Assembly: GCA_010015745.1 (NCBI GenBank)
Contig: ML978207.1
Coordinates: forward strand, 124,001 to 188,000
Direction of reading: 5' to 3'
Length of the DNA: 64,000 bases
Origin: Setomelanomma holmii
Lineage: Eukaryota > Ascomycota > Dothideomycetes > Pleosporales > Phaeosphaeriaceae
The notes beneath the pieces are model-generated. The model made no database searches. It saw only the letters and a list, made by a program, of their open reading frames with translations, and was not told where the DNA came from. Shown here in pieces: positions 27,863-38,660 of the stretch. Position 1 is the stretch's first letter. Every line of letters begins with the position of its first letter. The position numbers and the translations under genes were made by a program.

Positions 27863-29835
27863 CTAACGACCTGCCGCAGCTGGAAGTTTCCTGTCAAACT
27901 CCGGCTTCTTCTCGTCCTTTTCCGTATTCTTAAGTCTCGCAAGCAGTAGTGAAAGCGTCTTCTTCTCTCTGCCATCATGCTCTAACACATGCACCAGGTC
28001 GCGAACTTGAATCTTGGATCCGATTTCCGTGTTCTCGATGTCGGTACCGAACGTGCGTTTTCGACCACTAGGACCCTTCTCGACATTCGGTGCTGCAGGC
28101 GTAGCCGTGCCACTGCCACTAGCGGCGGGGTTTGCTCGAGGTGTTGACGCACCAGACGCACCTCCTGCACCACCACCACCACCACCACCACCAGTCATCC
28201 AAGCGTACTTCTTCTTCTTGCCGAAACCAAGCGCCATACTAGCTGTCTCGTTGGCTTTGCGATGAAGCACATCCTCGGTTTGGTTTTGCTTCTTCAATGC
28301 ATCCTTGTCTTTCTTGGTCATCTTGTCAGGAGGCGGCAGTAATACAGCTGGTGTCTCTGAAGGTGTGGCAGCACTGCCTTGTTGACGCTTTTGGCGCTTC
28401 TGGAGCCGAGCTTTCTCGTACTTCTCATCATCTACGACCTTGCGCTTCAACGCATTTGCAACCCGGTTTGGGCCCTGGAAAGTCCGCTGAGGCGTCGGAG
28501 GTGCTTCGCTGGGTGGTGTGGGGAGGCGTGCCGCATTGGGGGTTTCTGATCCAATTAGCAACATATTTCGAGTCTGGATCTTGTTAGCTTACGTTTGCTC
28601 GCCGTTGAGGGAGGACTGACAGCGCTGTCAGGCGCCTCCCAAGGCGTCCTCAAGATGTTTTGAGGAGCGACCATCTTTGGCTGAGCATCCTTCTCCACCA
28701 CGGCTAGATCGACGAGTTGCGGATCAATGACCCCATGAGAAGTATACTGCCGACCTTGGCTAAGAGCGAATGCATCTTCTACCAGACTCCGTACTCGTTC
28801 TTCAGCAGCCAGAGCAATGAGCGAAATGATCTCTACGAGGGGTGCGTTCTGGTTAAGCAGACTAGCAGCCTCGAGGCCGATGATCTGCTGGCCATCTGCA
28901 CCAGACTGTGTTCGCGTGGTGTCGCGTGGCGTCTTCTCAGGGATCTTGTCGAACAATCCGTCCACATTGACTTGTATACCAGCGTCGTAAGCCCGTTTCG
29001 CCATCCGGTGTCGTAGAACGTTTCCCTCGAGGAAGGGATCTGTAAGGGGATGCTGAGCAGACTCGTTCAGTATGCGCGCAGCCTGTTCATGCTTTCTGAT
29101 GAACTCTGCCTCGTGCTGATCCGGTGTCACCTCCTGTTGCAGGGGACCAGTGCCCTGGAACGCGCCATGACTGCCCTGCTGGCTCCAATTGTTGAAGCTC
29201 GAGTTTGGGGTATTTGATGAGCCTGTGGCCTGCGAATTGAACGATGCGCCTTGCGTTCGAGGAGCACTGCGCAGGAGCAGATCTTCCTCAGCACGTAGAT
29301 CGACGATGCCGCCCTCCAGAACATCGTTGAGATGGTTCACATCTGTCTCCCGCCCACTTGGCTTCTCGAGTTCTGAGTTGTCCTGGGCCCTGCTGTATGG
29401 CATCTTTGGCGGTGGCATTGGATTCGGAGGGGGAGGCTGTTGTACGCCATTTGGATGCTGATACGGCTGTGGCTGGTGGAACGACGGCGGCGGCTGTTGC
29501 GTAGCAGGCGAGCTTGGGACAGACAGCATGCCGGCAGGGTACTGGGGAGATGTGGCATATGGCGACTGCGGCTGGGACTGGGGATACGGCGAGGTAGCAA
29601 ATGGCGACTGATAGGGCGGCGCGGGCGATGGCGGGTTCGGCGACAGGCGCTGACGCTTCGCAGGCGGGATGCCGTGGCCCATGTTCGGCGACATGGCGGT
29701 AGGCGACTGCTGGTATGAGGGCGGCGAGTACGGGCGCTGCTGCCCATAGTGGTTCAGATTCTGCGTCTGAACGGGCGGCGGTTGCTGGCCATGTTGCTGC
29801 GGATACTGTTGCTGGTTGTAGTGTGGGTGGGCCAT
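27863..29835 (-). CDS. TAF4: TFIID subunit 4 (TAF4)
   Basis: Two exons (28593-29835 and 27863-28545) joined across a 47-bp intron with branch TGCTAAT give 641 residues. The first 240 residues are Gln/Pro/Ser-rich with repeated SPPSYQQSP- and SPYPQSQPQSPYAT-like segments. The conserved TAF4 region follows, including ARILNESAQHPLTDPFLEGN and LRHRMAKRAYDAGIQVNVDG, then helices around EISLIALAAEERVRSLVEDA. The basic C-terminal part has KRQKRQQ, a run of eight glycines, and a final helical block ending FDRKLPAAAGR. In TFIID, TAF4 pairs with TAF12 through a histone-fold-like region and helps bind the core promoter, in the nucleus. It is divergent from YSH1 with 525 bp between starts. Alternative readings are unlikely. 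Confidence 0.85.
28168..28191 (+). repeat. trinucleotide repeat (CAC) x8 inside TAF4
   Basis: Eight tandem CAC units on the plus strand encode a run of eight glycines in TAF4. Triplet length keeps the frame, so length variation would be tolerated. Confidence 0.85.
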
Positions 29836-30360
29836 GGTGGGAGGCAGCGTCCCCAGTGGGGAGTGCGCGGGCTGAGGCTTTATCGGCGCGTCATCCGGAG
29901 AGGGCTCGTTCGCGAGAGATTATTTTCGGGGAGATGCCGGCATCGGTGGTAGTCGCGGTTGAAGGCGGCGGGTTGCGCGTGTCGCTACTTGTGATGTCTC
30001 GGTCGAGGAGGAGAAGGGCAAGATGTAGAATGAGGAGCACAGGCCGCAGCTGCTTAGTCACACGCGCGCTCAGACAAAGCGCAACGGCTGTCAGGACAAT
30101 GGAACCTCACTCACTCCCTCACTCACCATCTCGCATATCATTCAGGTAGCCTTGACGAGTGCAGAAGCAGCCGGCCAATGTAATCTCGCGACAACAAAGT
30201 TGGCACTAATAGAAACAGACTGAAATTTCTGGATCCTCTCACCACCACTGACGCGTCCTCTTCCGCCTTCCTCTAGCTCGCACGCATCAGCGTCCACTCT
30301 ACCCAACTCTCGATTTCACTGGACTTGATCACCTGAGGTCGCGTAAATATCGCCGGCGGT
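29836..30360. promoter_or_regulatory. shared divergent promoter region of TAF4 and YSH1
   Basis: 525 bp between two divergent start codons, holding both 5' UTRs and probably both promoters. No specific binding site is claimed. Confidence 0.5.
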
Positions 30361-33300
30361 ATGGCGACAAAGAGGAAGGCTGCCTCCATGGCGCCCGACG
30401 AGGAAGACCCGGTCGACCCTTCCGACGAGCTTATGTTCCTATGCTTAGGGGGAGGCAACGAGGTGGGCCGGTCGTGTCACATCATCCAGTACAAGGGCAA
30501 GACAGTAATGGTGCGTAGTGTGGCATGCGATAGACATAAGCAGGCAGACTGACATGAGGCAGCTTGACGCAGGCATGCATCCTGCATATGAGGGCTTGTC
30601 TGCGATGCCTTTCTACGATGAGTTTGATCTCAGCACAGTCGACGTGCTGCTAATATCACAGTATGTATATGCGGACTCTGCCCTTCAGTTCCAGTATCTT
30701 AGCGGAGGGATTGAGGCGCATCACTGCAGTCGGGCTTCGCTCGCGCTGTGCAACCCAGCACTTTGTATATCAGAATCAATGGAATATATTTGCATTCTAC
30801 CAGACCGACTCCGGTGATGTGCCTTATCCCTCGCACCCATCACTTGTACATAACGAGTTCCCGGCATCTATTTGAGCATCATCTACCAGATAGACCGAGT
30901 TGGGTTCAAAGACTGACCTCGCACAGTTTTCACGTAGACCATGCCGCATCACTACCATACGTGCTTGCGAAGACAAACTTCAAAGGCCGAGTGTTCATGA
31001 CACATCCGACCAAAGCCATCTACAAATGGCTCATCCAGGACTCTGTCCGCGTTGGCAACATGTCCAGCTCATCAGAAACAAAGATCCAGATGTATACCGA
31101 AGCCGACCATCTGAACACATTCCCCGTGATCGAGGCTATTGACTTCTACACTACGCACACTGTCTCAGGTATCCGCATTACACCATACCCGGCAGGTCAC
31201 GTCTTGGGTGCTGCCATGTTTCTCATGGAGATCGCTGGCCTTAAAATCCTGTTCACTGGCGACTATTCAAGAGAAGACGATCGTCACTTGGTCTCAGCCA
31301 CAGTCCCGGCAGGCGTCAAGGTCGACGTTCTCATAACAGAATCTACCTTTGGTATATCGACGCACACACCACGCGTCGAGCGCGAGGCTCAGCTCATGAA
31401 GTCCATCACCGACGTACTCAATCGCGGCGGTCGAGCTCTTCTGCCAGTGTTTGCTCTTGGTCGTGCTCAAGAGCTGCTCCTCATTCTTGACGAATACTGG
31501 ACGAAGCATGAGCAGTACCAGAAGATACCCATCTACTACAATTCCAGCCTGGCGCGAAAATGTATGCAGGTATATCAGACATATCTCGGCGCCATGAACG
31601 ATAACATCAGACGACTGTTCGCCGAACGCATGAACGAGGCTCAAGCAGAAGGTGACACCGGACGACGAGGAGCATGGGACTTCCGCTTTGTGCGCTCACT
31701 GAAAAGTGTCGACAAGTTTCAGGATCTCGGAGCATGCGTCATGTTGGCTTCACCCGGTATGATGCAGTCTGGTACTTCTCGTGAGCTCCTCGAGCGATGG
31801 GCACCCGATCCACGAAACGGTGTCATCATCACCGGTTACTCAGTCGAGGGAACAATGGCAAAGCAGATCGTTCACGAGCCAGATCAAATACCTGCAATTA
31901 TGACGCGTTCGTCCAACGCAGCGAGGCGGCCAGGCCAGCGTGAGAACGAGCAAAGCATGATTCCACGACGATGCACTGTACAAGAATACAGTTTCGCTGC
32001 CCACGTGGACGGCAAGGAAAACATGGAATTCGTGCAAGAGGTCGCCGCACCAGTAGTGGTGAGTTCTTGCCATTTAGTCTAACACTTGACATTTACGGTG
32101 AAGTGGATGTGAGAACCTCACTGACAGCATCGCAGATCCTTGTGCACGGTGAGAAGGGCAATATGACTCGTCTAAAGTCTAAGCTCCTTTCATTCAATGC
32201 CCACAAATCTGTCGCAACCAAAATCTACTCACCTGCAAATTGCGAAGAACTTCGCATTCCCTTCAAGACAGATAAAGTCGCCAAAGTTGTCGGCAAGCTC
32301 GCTTCTCGCGCGCCACCCCTACCACGGTCACTCAAAGCTAACGGCGAAGAAGCCGAAGCTGTGTATGAGGAAGACAAGGTTGAGATGATCTCTGGTGTGC
32401 TGATCCAGAACGACTTCAAGATTTCCCTCATGGCACCCGAAGACCTCAAGGAGTACGCCGGCTTGACCACAACGACAATTCTCTGCCGCCAACATCTCAC
32501 CCTCTCCGCCGCGGGCATCGACCTCATCCGATGGGCGCTTGAAGGCACATTCGGCGCGATCGACGAGGACAGTATTACGGATGCGAACATTGATGGCAAG
32601 GAAAGCAAAGTGAACAGCAACGGCGTCAACGGCGAAACCGCAGACGAAGAAATCAGCCGCACACAGACCAAATTTCAAGTTATGGACTGCGTAAACGTCC
32701 TCGTCAAGAATGGCGGCCGTGTCGAAGTAGAATGGGAAGGCAATGTCATTAACGACGGCATCGCCGACGCGGTCCTCGCCGTCTTATTCACAGTCGAAAG
32801 CTCACCCGCAGCTGTAAAGCGTACGTCCAACTCCTCAAGCCCCATTGATTACCTCCAGACTACTAACGCGACACACAGAATCCTCAAAACAACACTCCCA
32901 CACCCACCCCTCCGAAACCCACTACGAATCCCTAGACTCGCAAAAGCACTCTCCCAACTTGTCCCACCGCTTTAAACAACCCCATCCACACCATACACCA
33001 GACCCAGCAACACGCCTCGCGCGGCTATGTCTCTTCCTCGAAGCACAATTCGGCGAAGACGCCGTGTCACCTATCCGCTTACCACGAAAATCCACTTCCA
33101 CCACCGATCCCGCGACCAACGGCACCGATACCGCCATGCCCGACGTTTTCAGCGTCGCCGCGTCGCCCGAGATCACGTCCGAGCTGTCGGCAGAAGACAA
33201 AGCGGAGTTGAAAAGGCTGCATAACCTAGGCATTCCGGTGCCGGGCATTGAGATTAGGTTCGATAAGTATGTGGCCAAGGTGTGGTTGGAGAATCTGGAG

Positions 33301-33387
33301 GTCGAGTGTGCGAGTAATCCGTTGAGAGCGAGAGTTAAGGCGGTTGTGGAGAGGGGGGTGGAGACTGTTAGTGGGCTTTGGACATAG
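30361..33387 (+). CDS. YSH1: mRNA 3'-end processing endonuclease (CPSF73/Ysh1)
   Basis: Five exons (30361-30510, 30563-30660, 30927-32058, 32136-32820, 32879-33387) give 857 residues. It is a metallo-beta-lactamase/beta-CASP nuclease. GGGNEVGRS lies near residue 31. The zinc motif HFHVDH at residues 83-88 is rebuilt exactly by splicing intron 2. YPAGHVLGAAMF, TGDYSRED and SPGMMQSG-SRELLERW are also present. A C-terminal CPSF73-type domain with a His/Ser-rich insert follows. The enzyme cleaves pre-mRNA before polyadenylation, as the nuclease of the cleavage and polyadenylation factor. Introns are 52, 266, 77 and 58 bp; intron 2 is unusually long here and splits the catalytic motif. The start ATG fits the family, with a short acidic N-terminus before the first conserved strand. 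Confidence 0.93.
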
Positions 33388-33871
33388 ATGAGGAGTGAAA
33401 CATGGTGGTGGAGGTGGGTTCACGAGGGTAAAGGTTTGGTGGTTGAGAGTGCGAATGTGATGGAGTAGGTGTTCCCAGGTTGAAGCTTTGGTGGGTTTCT
33501 GCGAGGCGACGTAGACCATGATGGTTTCGTGGCTGGCTCATAATCAGGCTTTGTGATTGAAGTCTATCAGGCTTATATGTTACATTTTCCACTTCTGCAT
33601 AAATCTACAAAGGCATTCTAGTTCTACATGATATTTTCCCCTTGATGATGAAACTTTGGCGCGCTCGCTCGCTGATATGAGAATGAACCTTTTTGAAACG
33701 CTCGCAGAATGCTGAACACGCTTGCTTGAAATGCAGATAACGCCGAAGGACATCCGATCCCAGGCTCCCGAGACACGATGGTAATGAAAGAGCATTCTGT
33801 TGGTTGCCGTGACCGACCGATCGTCTGGTCGTGGTGTCGAAGTCATTGGCCCGTCAAGTATTCAATAGCTC
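33388..33871. other. convergent intergenic region
   Basis: Spacer between the stops of YSH1 and the MFS gene, probably two 3' UTRs. No gene or repeat was recognised. Confidence 0.5.
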
Positions 33872-35803
33872 TCACGCATCCCACAAATGCCGTCCCCTAT
33901 CTCGCCGTATACTCCCATAATTCCAATCCTCATCTTCCTCAAGCAAACTCTCCATGATACTCCCGACATCCGTATTCGTCACTGTAATCGCGTCTTCCTG
34001 GTCCATTCTCTTCCTTACGCGATATACCTGCACCGTAACGTACGTGACCAGTGCAGTGCCAATGACGAACGCAGAAATTGCCAAAACCGTGTTGACTGGG
34101 ATCGGATTACCGCCAAAATGTCCCTTGGTCAGTGCGTCGACGGCGGTTTGGGAGAGGTTGACAAGCCCGGAGAAACAGATGATCGTTCCGTAGACGCGCC
34201 CGAAGGTTGCGAAGCCGAAGACTTTGGTCGCGTAGTCGGACATGGCGGAGTAGTAGAGTGGGCGCAGGAAGACGAAGAGAACGACGTTCACGTAGCCAGC
34301 CCACAGTGCTGAGATGGAGCCGATGATACCGATGGCGGTGATGATGATTACGAGAATGAGGAGGACGCCGGGTGTGCTGACGTTGTCGAGTAAGGCGCCT
34401 AGGAATGGTGTGCTGATGACACCGCCGAGTGGAAGGGCCCAGTCGAAGAAGTCGTTGATCTTGGTGGCTGACTCGACGGAGTTGAGCATGTAGATATATT
34501 GTTCTCGAATCGTGGCGATGAAGTAATTCATCCTAACCATCTGTAAGACGGTGAGGAGCGTGAGGAGAATGAACCAGGGCGTGAGCATTTGTTCTCTTGC
34601 AGTCTTGTTGTGTAGTGCACCCCAGACACCTGATGCTTCTTGCTGGTCTTCGATCTTCTGCTCTTGCTTCTTGCGCCATTGTGCGTCGCCGACGAGGTCG
34701 TCGAGCTGGCTCAGTCGTTGGCGTCGACGGGCACTGCGGGCTTTTCTGCGTCGCCAGATCTCATCGTCGGGCAGCTCGTCGTCTGAGGAGTGCACATCGC
34801 GCAAGTTGTCTTCAGCTCGATGGATCTTCATCTCCAGCTGTGGGACGGTCTTATAGGATTCGCTAGGTAAGATGGTCAATTGAGCAATCGCGATTGCCAG
34901 TGGCACTACGAGGTACATGAGGAAGAAAGTCTGCGGCTTGAAGCCTCTGTTGCTAGCCTCGTATATGAGTCGGTAGAATAAGAAGACTGCAGCGGAAGCA
35001 TCAAATGCGCCTGTCACAAGCGCAACAATGCTGCCACCGTACTTGGGGAAGGCATTGGCGATCTGGAATGAAGGTAGGAAGACGAAGGTACCTCCTAGCG
35101 CTAGAAAGAAATTCCCTACTGTGTAGCCGTCGAACTGCTCAATCTGAAAGGCCAGGCTCATAAGGATGCTTCCCAGAGTAAGGCAAAGACAGCCAAGGAG
35201 AAGACACAATCTCGGGCCATAGCGGTCAAGCAAAGTTCCGACCGGTAGCGCTGATACGTTTGCAGTGGTGGACGCAAGTGAAAAGAAGAAGTTCAGACGC
35301 AGGTCTTGCTCGAAGCAAACCTCGACGTCGGCGTCGAGCTCTTCCACTGTGCAAAGGTCACGAAAGACACCTTCCTTGATGAGAATTGGCTTGAGAGCGG
35401 CGAATCCAAAGACGATGCCGCTCGCAAACCAACAGCCAAGTACTGTTGCGATGACCTGGGCTACAATGCTTTGTTAGCGCTTAACGTTGTGACATTACCG
35501 AATTAGGCAAAATTTACCGATACGCTTCGTGGTTGAAACCTTATAAGGCGTCAATCCACCATACTCTTCACCAGCGACAGGTTCTTCGGGCTTCTTTATC
35601 GCATCATAGCTGATAACTCTTCTGACAGTCTTCCCAGGCACTCCCAAAAAGCCAGTGCCTGAAATGGCGCTCTCCAGAGAAAGCCGACGTTCCGCCGCGT
35701 GCTCGCGACTAATTTGCCGGTCGATCGGCGGTAAGAAGAGGTCGACTAGTGCTTCCTCCCGATCATGGCCTTCTTGCTGCGTAACGTGCTGAATGAGGGA
35801 CAT
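33872..35803 (-). CDS. major facilitator superfamily transporter (FMP42-like)
   Basis: Two exons (35518-35803 and 33872-35460) with a 57-bp intron give 624 residues. The first exon is a cytosolic N-terminus of about 95 residues. The second opens with a membrane helix (IATVLGCWFASGIVFGFAAL) and contains GTLLDRYGPR, the loop signature of the superfamily between helices 2 and 3. About a dozen hydrophobic helices are split by a long charged central loop (DEIWRRRKARSARRRQRL). The C-terminal tail is acidic (LLEEDEDWNYGSIRRDRG). The overall build resembles the fungal FMP42 group of MFS proteins, whose substrates are not firmly known. Plasma membrane or vacuole is likely. The ATG at 35803 gives the longest frame that splices cleanly. 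Confidence 0.85.
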
Positions 35804-36669
35804 TCGAGCAGCAATTGGCTTCTCTCACGATGGGAATTGCAGGGCCAAAAAGGGGTCCAGTGGAAGTGAAGAAGTTTGGTCGCGCGGTTGCAAGAAAAAG
35901 TGGGCGAGACGGTCGGGTTAAGATTGATGCGCATACCCTGGCCTCATGCCATGGCCTGGATCGGACTCGCCGGGATCCCCCATGTGATCACTCATCTTGT
36001 CACTCTAGGAAAGTCACGATGCAAACTTTGATGTAGTTTCGAGATCTGCTTTGACCGCTGCAGTGCATTGTCGCTTGTGAAAGTGCCGGCAAACGGTGTT
36101 GTGCTCGGTGAGAAGGGTGGCTGATTGGCTAGTTAGTACAGTTGAGCTCTTATTGGCAGCTCAATCGCCGATCCCCTCGCGCAGGTTTATTGCAGGTTCC
36201 ATGACTTTGGCACAGCTACTGCACATAAGCTGTAGATAACACCACCACAACAGGCTATTCTTCTGGAGATAAGATACCAATCGATGGGTCGAAAGTACTT
36301 ACTAACATTATTGCTCATATTTTCCAGGACCTCTCACTCTATAGGAGGGGGTATTTCTGGCCTGCTCCACGCCTTATGCTGGACATGAAGCATCACACAA
36401 TGGACGTCGCCGGATCCAGAAACGCGACGCGCACACATGCGTTACATTCAACGCAGTATATGAATCGCCTGTAGTTCTGTGATGGCGAAGACGGCGCACT
36501 TCAGATTTGGTTGATCACAGCGACATTTGCTTCATCGACACGATGAGTAGTGAACATCTCTAGATGTGACAGCGAGTAGCAGATATGGCCTTCTCAACTT
36601 CAGCTCCGTGTCGACAAACTTTATAACAAACAATATCAATACCCCCTTTCGACGGCAACCTAGGTTCTC
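35804..36669. other. divergent intergenic region
   Basis: Promoter space for the MFS gene and for the plus-strand hypothetical at 36670. No ORF with a recognisable domain and no repeat was found. Confidence 0.45.
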
Positions 36670-38238
36670 ATGGGTACAACTAATCGCGTCTCCAGCAACT
36701 CGGTGCATGTTAGAAGATCGAGCCTATTTCGGCAACTTCGAGATGCAGACAACGCAGATAGTAGCAAACACAACTCTGCAGCAAGCTCTTATCTGAGCAA
36801 CGAGATATCGTATCCACTGCGCGACGATGGCCAAACGGTGGAAGTGCCGGCTGAAGGCGGCGAGTACAACGACGATGTCGATCAATTATCGCCTGAGGCA
36901 AGCCTAGAAGAAACCGCGGCATGGCTTGACGTTCTGTGCGAGAAAGAGCTAGCTTGTATGGACTGGACATCGGACTATGAAGGCTTAGCCCGTGAACGAA
37001 CGGGTACAAGAGGCGAGGACTTGAACCTCAAAGTGCTGGACCGCATTCGCAGAGGTAAAGGAGCGCGCCGCGCTCGATTTGAGGATCTTCTCGCGCCACT
37101 GCGACTCGATGTACCCAAGGCATATCGCAAGAAGCCGATCAAGGAGACCTACCAGGAAATGGCGGTTGTCATTCGCACGTGGAATCAGCATGTCGCGAGC
37201 GTCGAAGAAGACTTCGAGGCTCGCAAAACGCTGATGACTGCGTTGTGCAATCGCATTGACTTCTTACATGCAGCTGTGCAAAAGCGTTGGACCGCCGACG
37301 CTCATGATAAAACCTGCAGGAATGTCCTTCTTGCTATACATGCATACCGGCCAGAAATAACAGACTTCGAAACTCAGGATTCCACGGATCTTCTCATCAT
37401 CATCTTGGCCCACATAGGCTTCGCAATTCCCGACATTGACGACCATCTCAAATACCTCATCTTCTTCACCTTAGTCAAAGAGCGATTGTACTCTGCGCAT
37501 GCTGTGAACGCCGAGACTCGACAGCTGCTTGAACGCAACATCGCATTAGCGAGGCTAAACGGGTATACACAACAACGAGTAAGACACGAAAAGACATTGC
37601 GCGGCTGGATCAAGGATGGCTTCCGCCGCGAAGGTGAAACTATAGCTGGGCGCATCAAAGCAGCCCGACGAAGAATATATCTGAAGTCTTTAGAAGGCTT
37701 GCAAGACCTCGTTATCCCGCAGACGGCCCTGAAGATCGTCCTCAAGGATCTTGTCTCCAGAACAGGCGCAACGGTCACTGTGAACCATGAAGCAGTGTCT
37801 CAGCGCTGGGCGCAATTGCTCGCAGGTAGCGAGATCGCCACCAGTCACCTAGAACCATCAACATGCCAACTCTTCGAAGAAGCCATAACGCATTACACCG
37901 CGGCAGCCGAAAACATAGCAGACATGGAAACGATCAATCACGAGCGAGTCTACACACGAGCTGTCAAATTCGCTGCTTTAGACGTTCAGACCCCTACTGA
38001 AGCTGATCGGCAGCAAATTGTAAATCTACGAATGGCTCATCCAGGAACGACAAAAATGATGAGCGACGCCATTCAAGGACTAGCGGAGACCAAAACCAAG
38101 GGGGGGCAGACAATGCACAGTATGGCCGAGATCGAGGCCGAATTGGATACGATGCTCAAAGCAGCGGAGGAAATGAACGAGAAGTACGAACAATTCGAGG
38201 ATTTGATGGAGAACGAGCTGGGTCTGACCGATCTCTGA
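36670..38238 (+). CDS. 522-residue hypothetical protein, mostly helical
   Basis: An intact single-exon frame that I do not recognise. It opens with a polar Ser/Asn/Asp-rich stretch (1-70). Long, mostly helical segments follow, including EETAAWLDVLCEKELACMDW, CNRIDFLHAAVQKRW, a hydrophobic DLLIIILAHIGFAIPDIDDH block, and a region rich in Arg/Lys (GWIKDGFRREGETIAGRIKA). The last 60 residues, with Met/Glu/Lys repeats (EIEAELDTMLKAAEEMNEKY), look like a coiled coil. There is no signal peptide. It sits 280 bp from the left end of hAT-2 and carries no in-frame stop, unlike other accessory genes here. Species- or order-restricted distribution is likely but untested. Confidence 0.6.
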   Translation: MGTTNRVSSNSVHVRRSSLFRQLRDADNADSSKHNSAASSYLSNEISYPLRDDGQTVEVPAEGGEYNDDVDQLSPEASLEETAAWLDVLCEKELACMDWTSDYEGLARERTGTRGEDLNLKVLDRIRRGKGARRARFEDLLAPLRLDVPKAYRKKPIKETYQEMAVVIRTWNQHVASVEEDFEARKTLMTALCNRIDFLHAAVQKRWTADAHDKTCRNVLLAIHAYRPEITDFETQDSTDLLIIILAHIGFAIPDIDDHLKYLIFFTLVKERLYSAHAVNAETRQLLERNIALARLNGYTQQRVRHEKTLRGWIKDGFRREGETIAGRIKAARRRIYLKSLEGLQDLVIPQTALKIVLKDLVSRTGATVTVNHEAVSQRWAQLLAGSEIATSHLEPSTCQLFEEAITHYTAAAENIADMETINHERVYTRAVKFAALDVQTPTEADRQQIVNLRMAHPGTTKMMSDAIQGLAETKTKGGQTMHSMAEIEAELDTMLKAAEEMNEKYEQFEDLMENELGLTDL

Positions 38239-38519
38239 GTTGTGAATGAAATTGATGTTCTACAACCCAGGCTTTTGAACTCGAACTAGGTTTGTCTCAA
38301 GTAAAGTCTTACCCACTCTTCTCTATATCTATATAAATTTGGTCTTTCCCCTCGTTCCGTCTTCCCATCCCTCACGAACTAAGCAACACTATCTGCTGTC
38401 TTACAACACACGTACATACCCCATGAGCCTGCACATGTAACCTTAACCAGTAATATGGCAAACCCGCCGAACCATCAAGCATGCTCGGTTCTATCCGTGT
38501 GACGAGGAACAGACTGCTC

Positions 38520-38540
38520 CAGCGTGTCCAACAAGAAGTA
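38520..38540 (+). repeat. hAT-2 left terminal inverted repeat
   Basis: A perfect inverted match to 41700-41720, next to the duplication at 38512-38519. Confidence 0.9.
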
Positions 38541-38660
38541 CTACGGTACTATTAGCTCGGTTAGCTTACGCTACGGCCACAAACCGAGTGAATTACTCAC
38601 GGTGGTGACGCTATGGGAGGCCTGTGCTGCCCGTAACCGTACTACTGCTGCACGAGCCGA

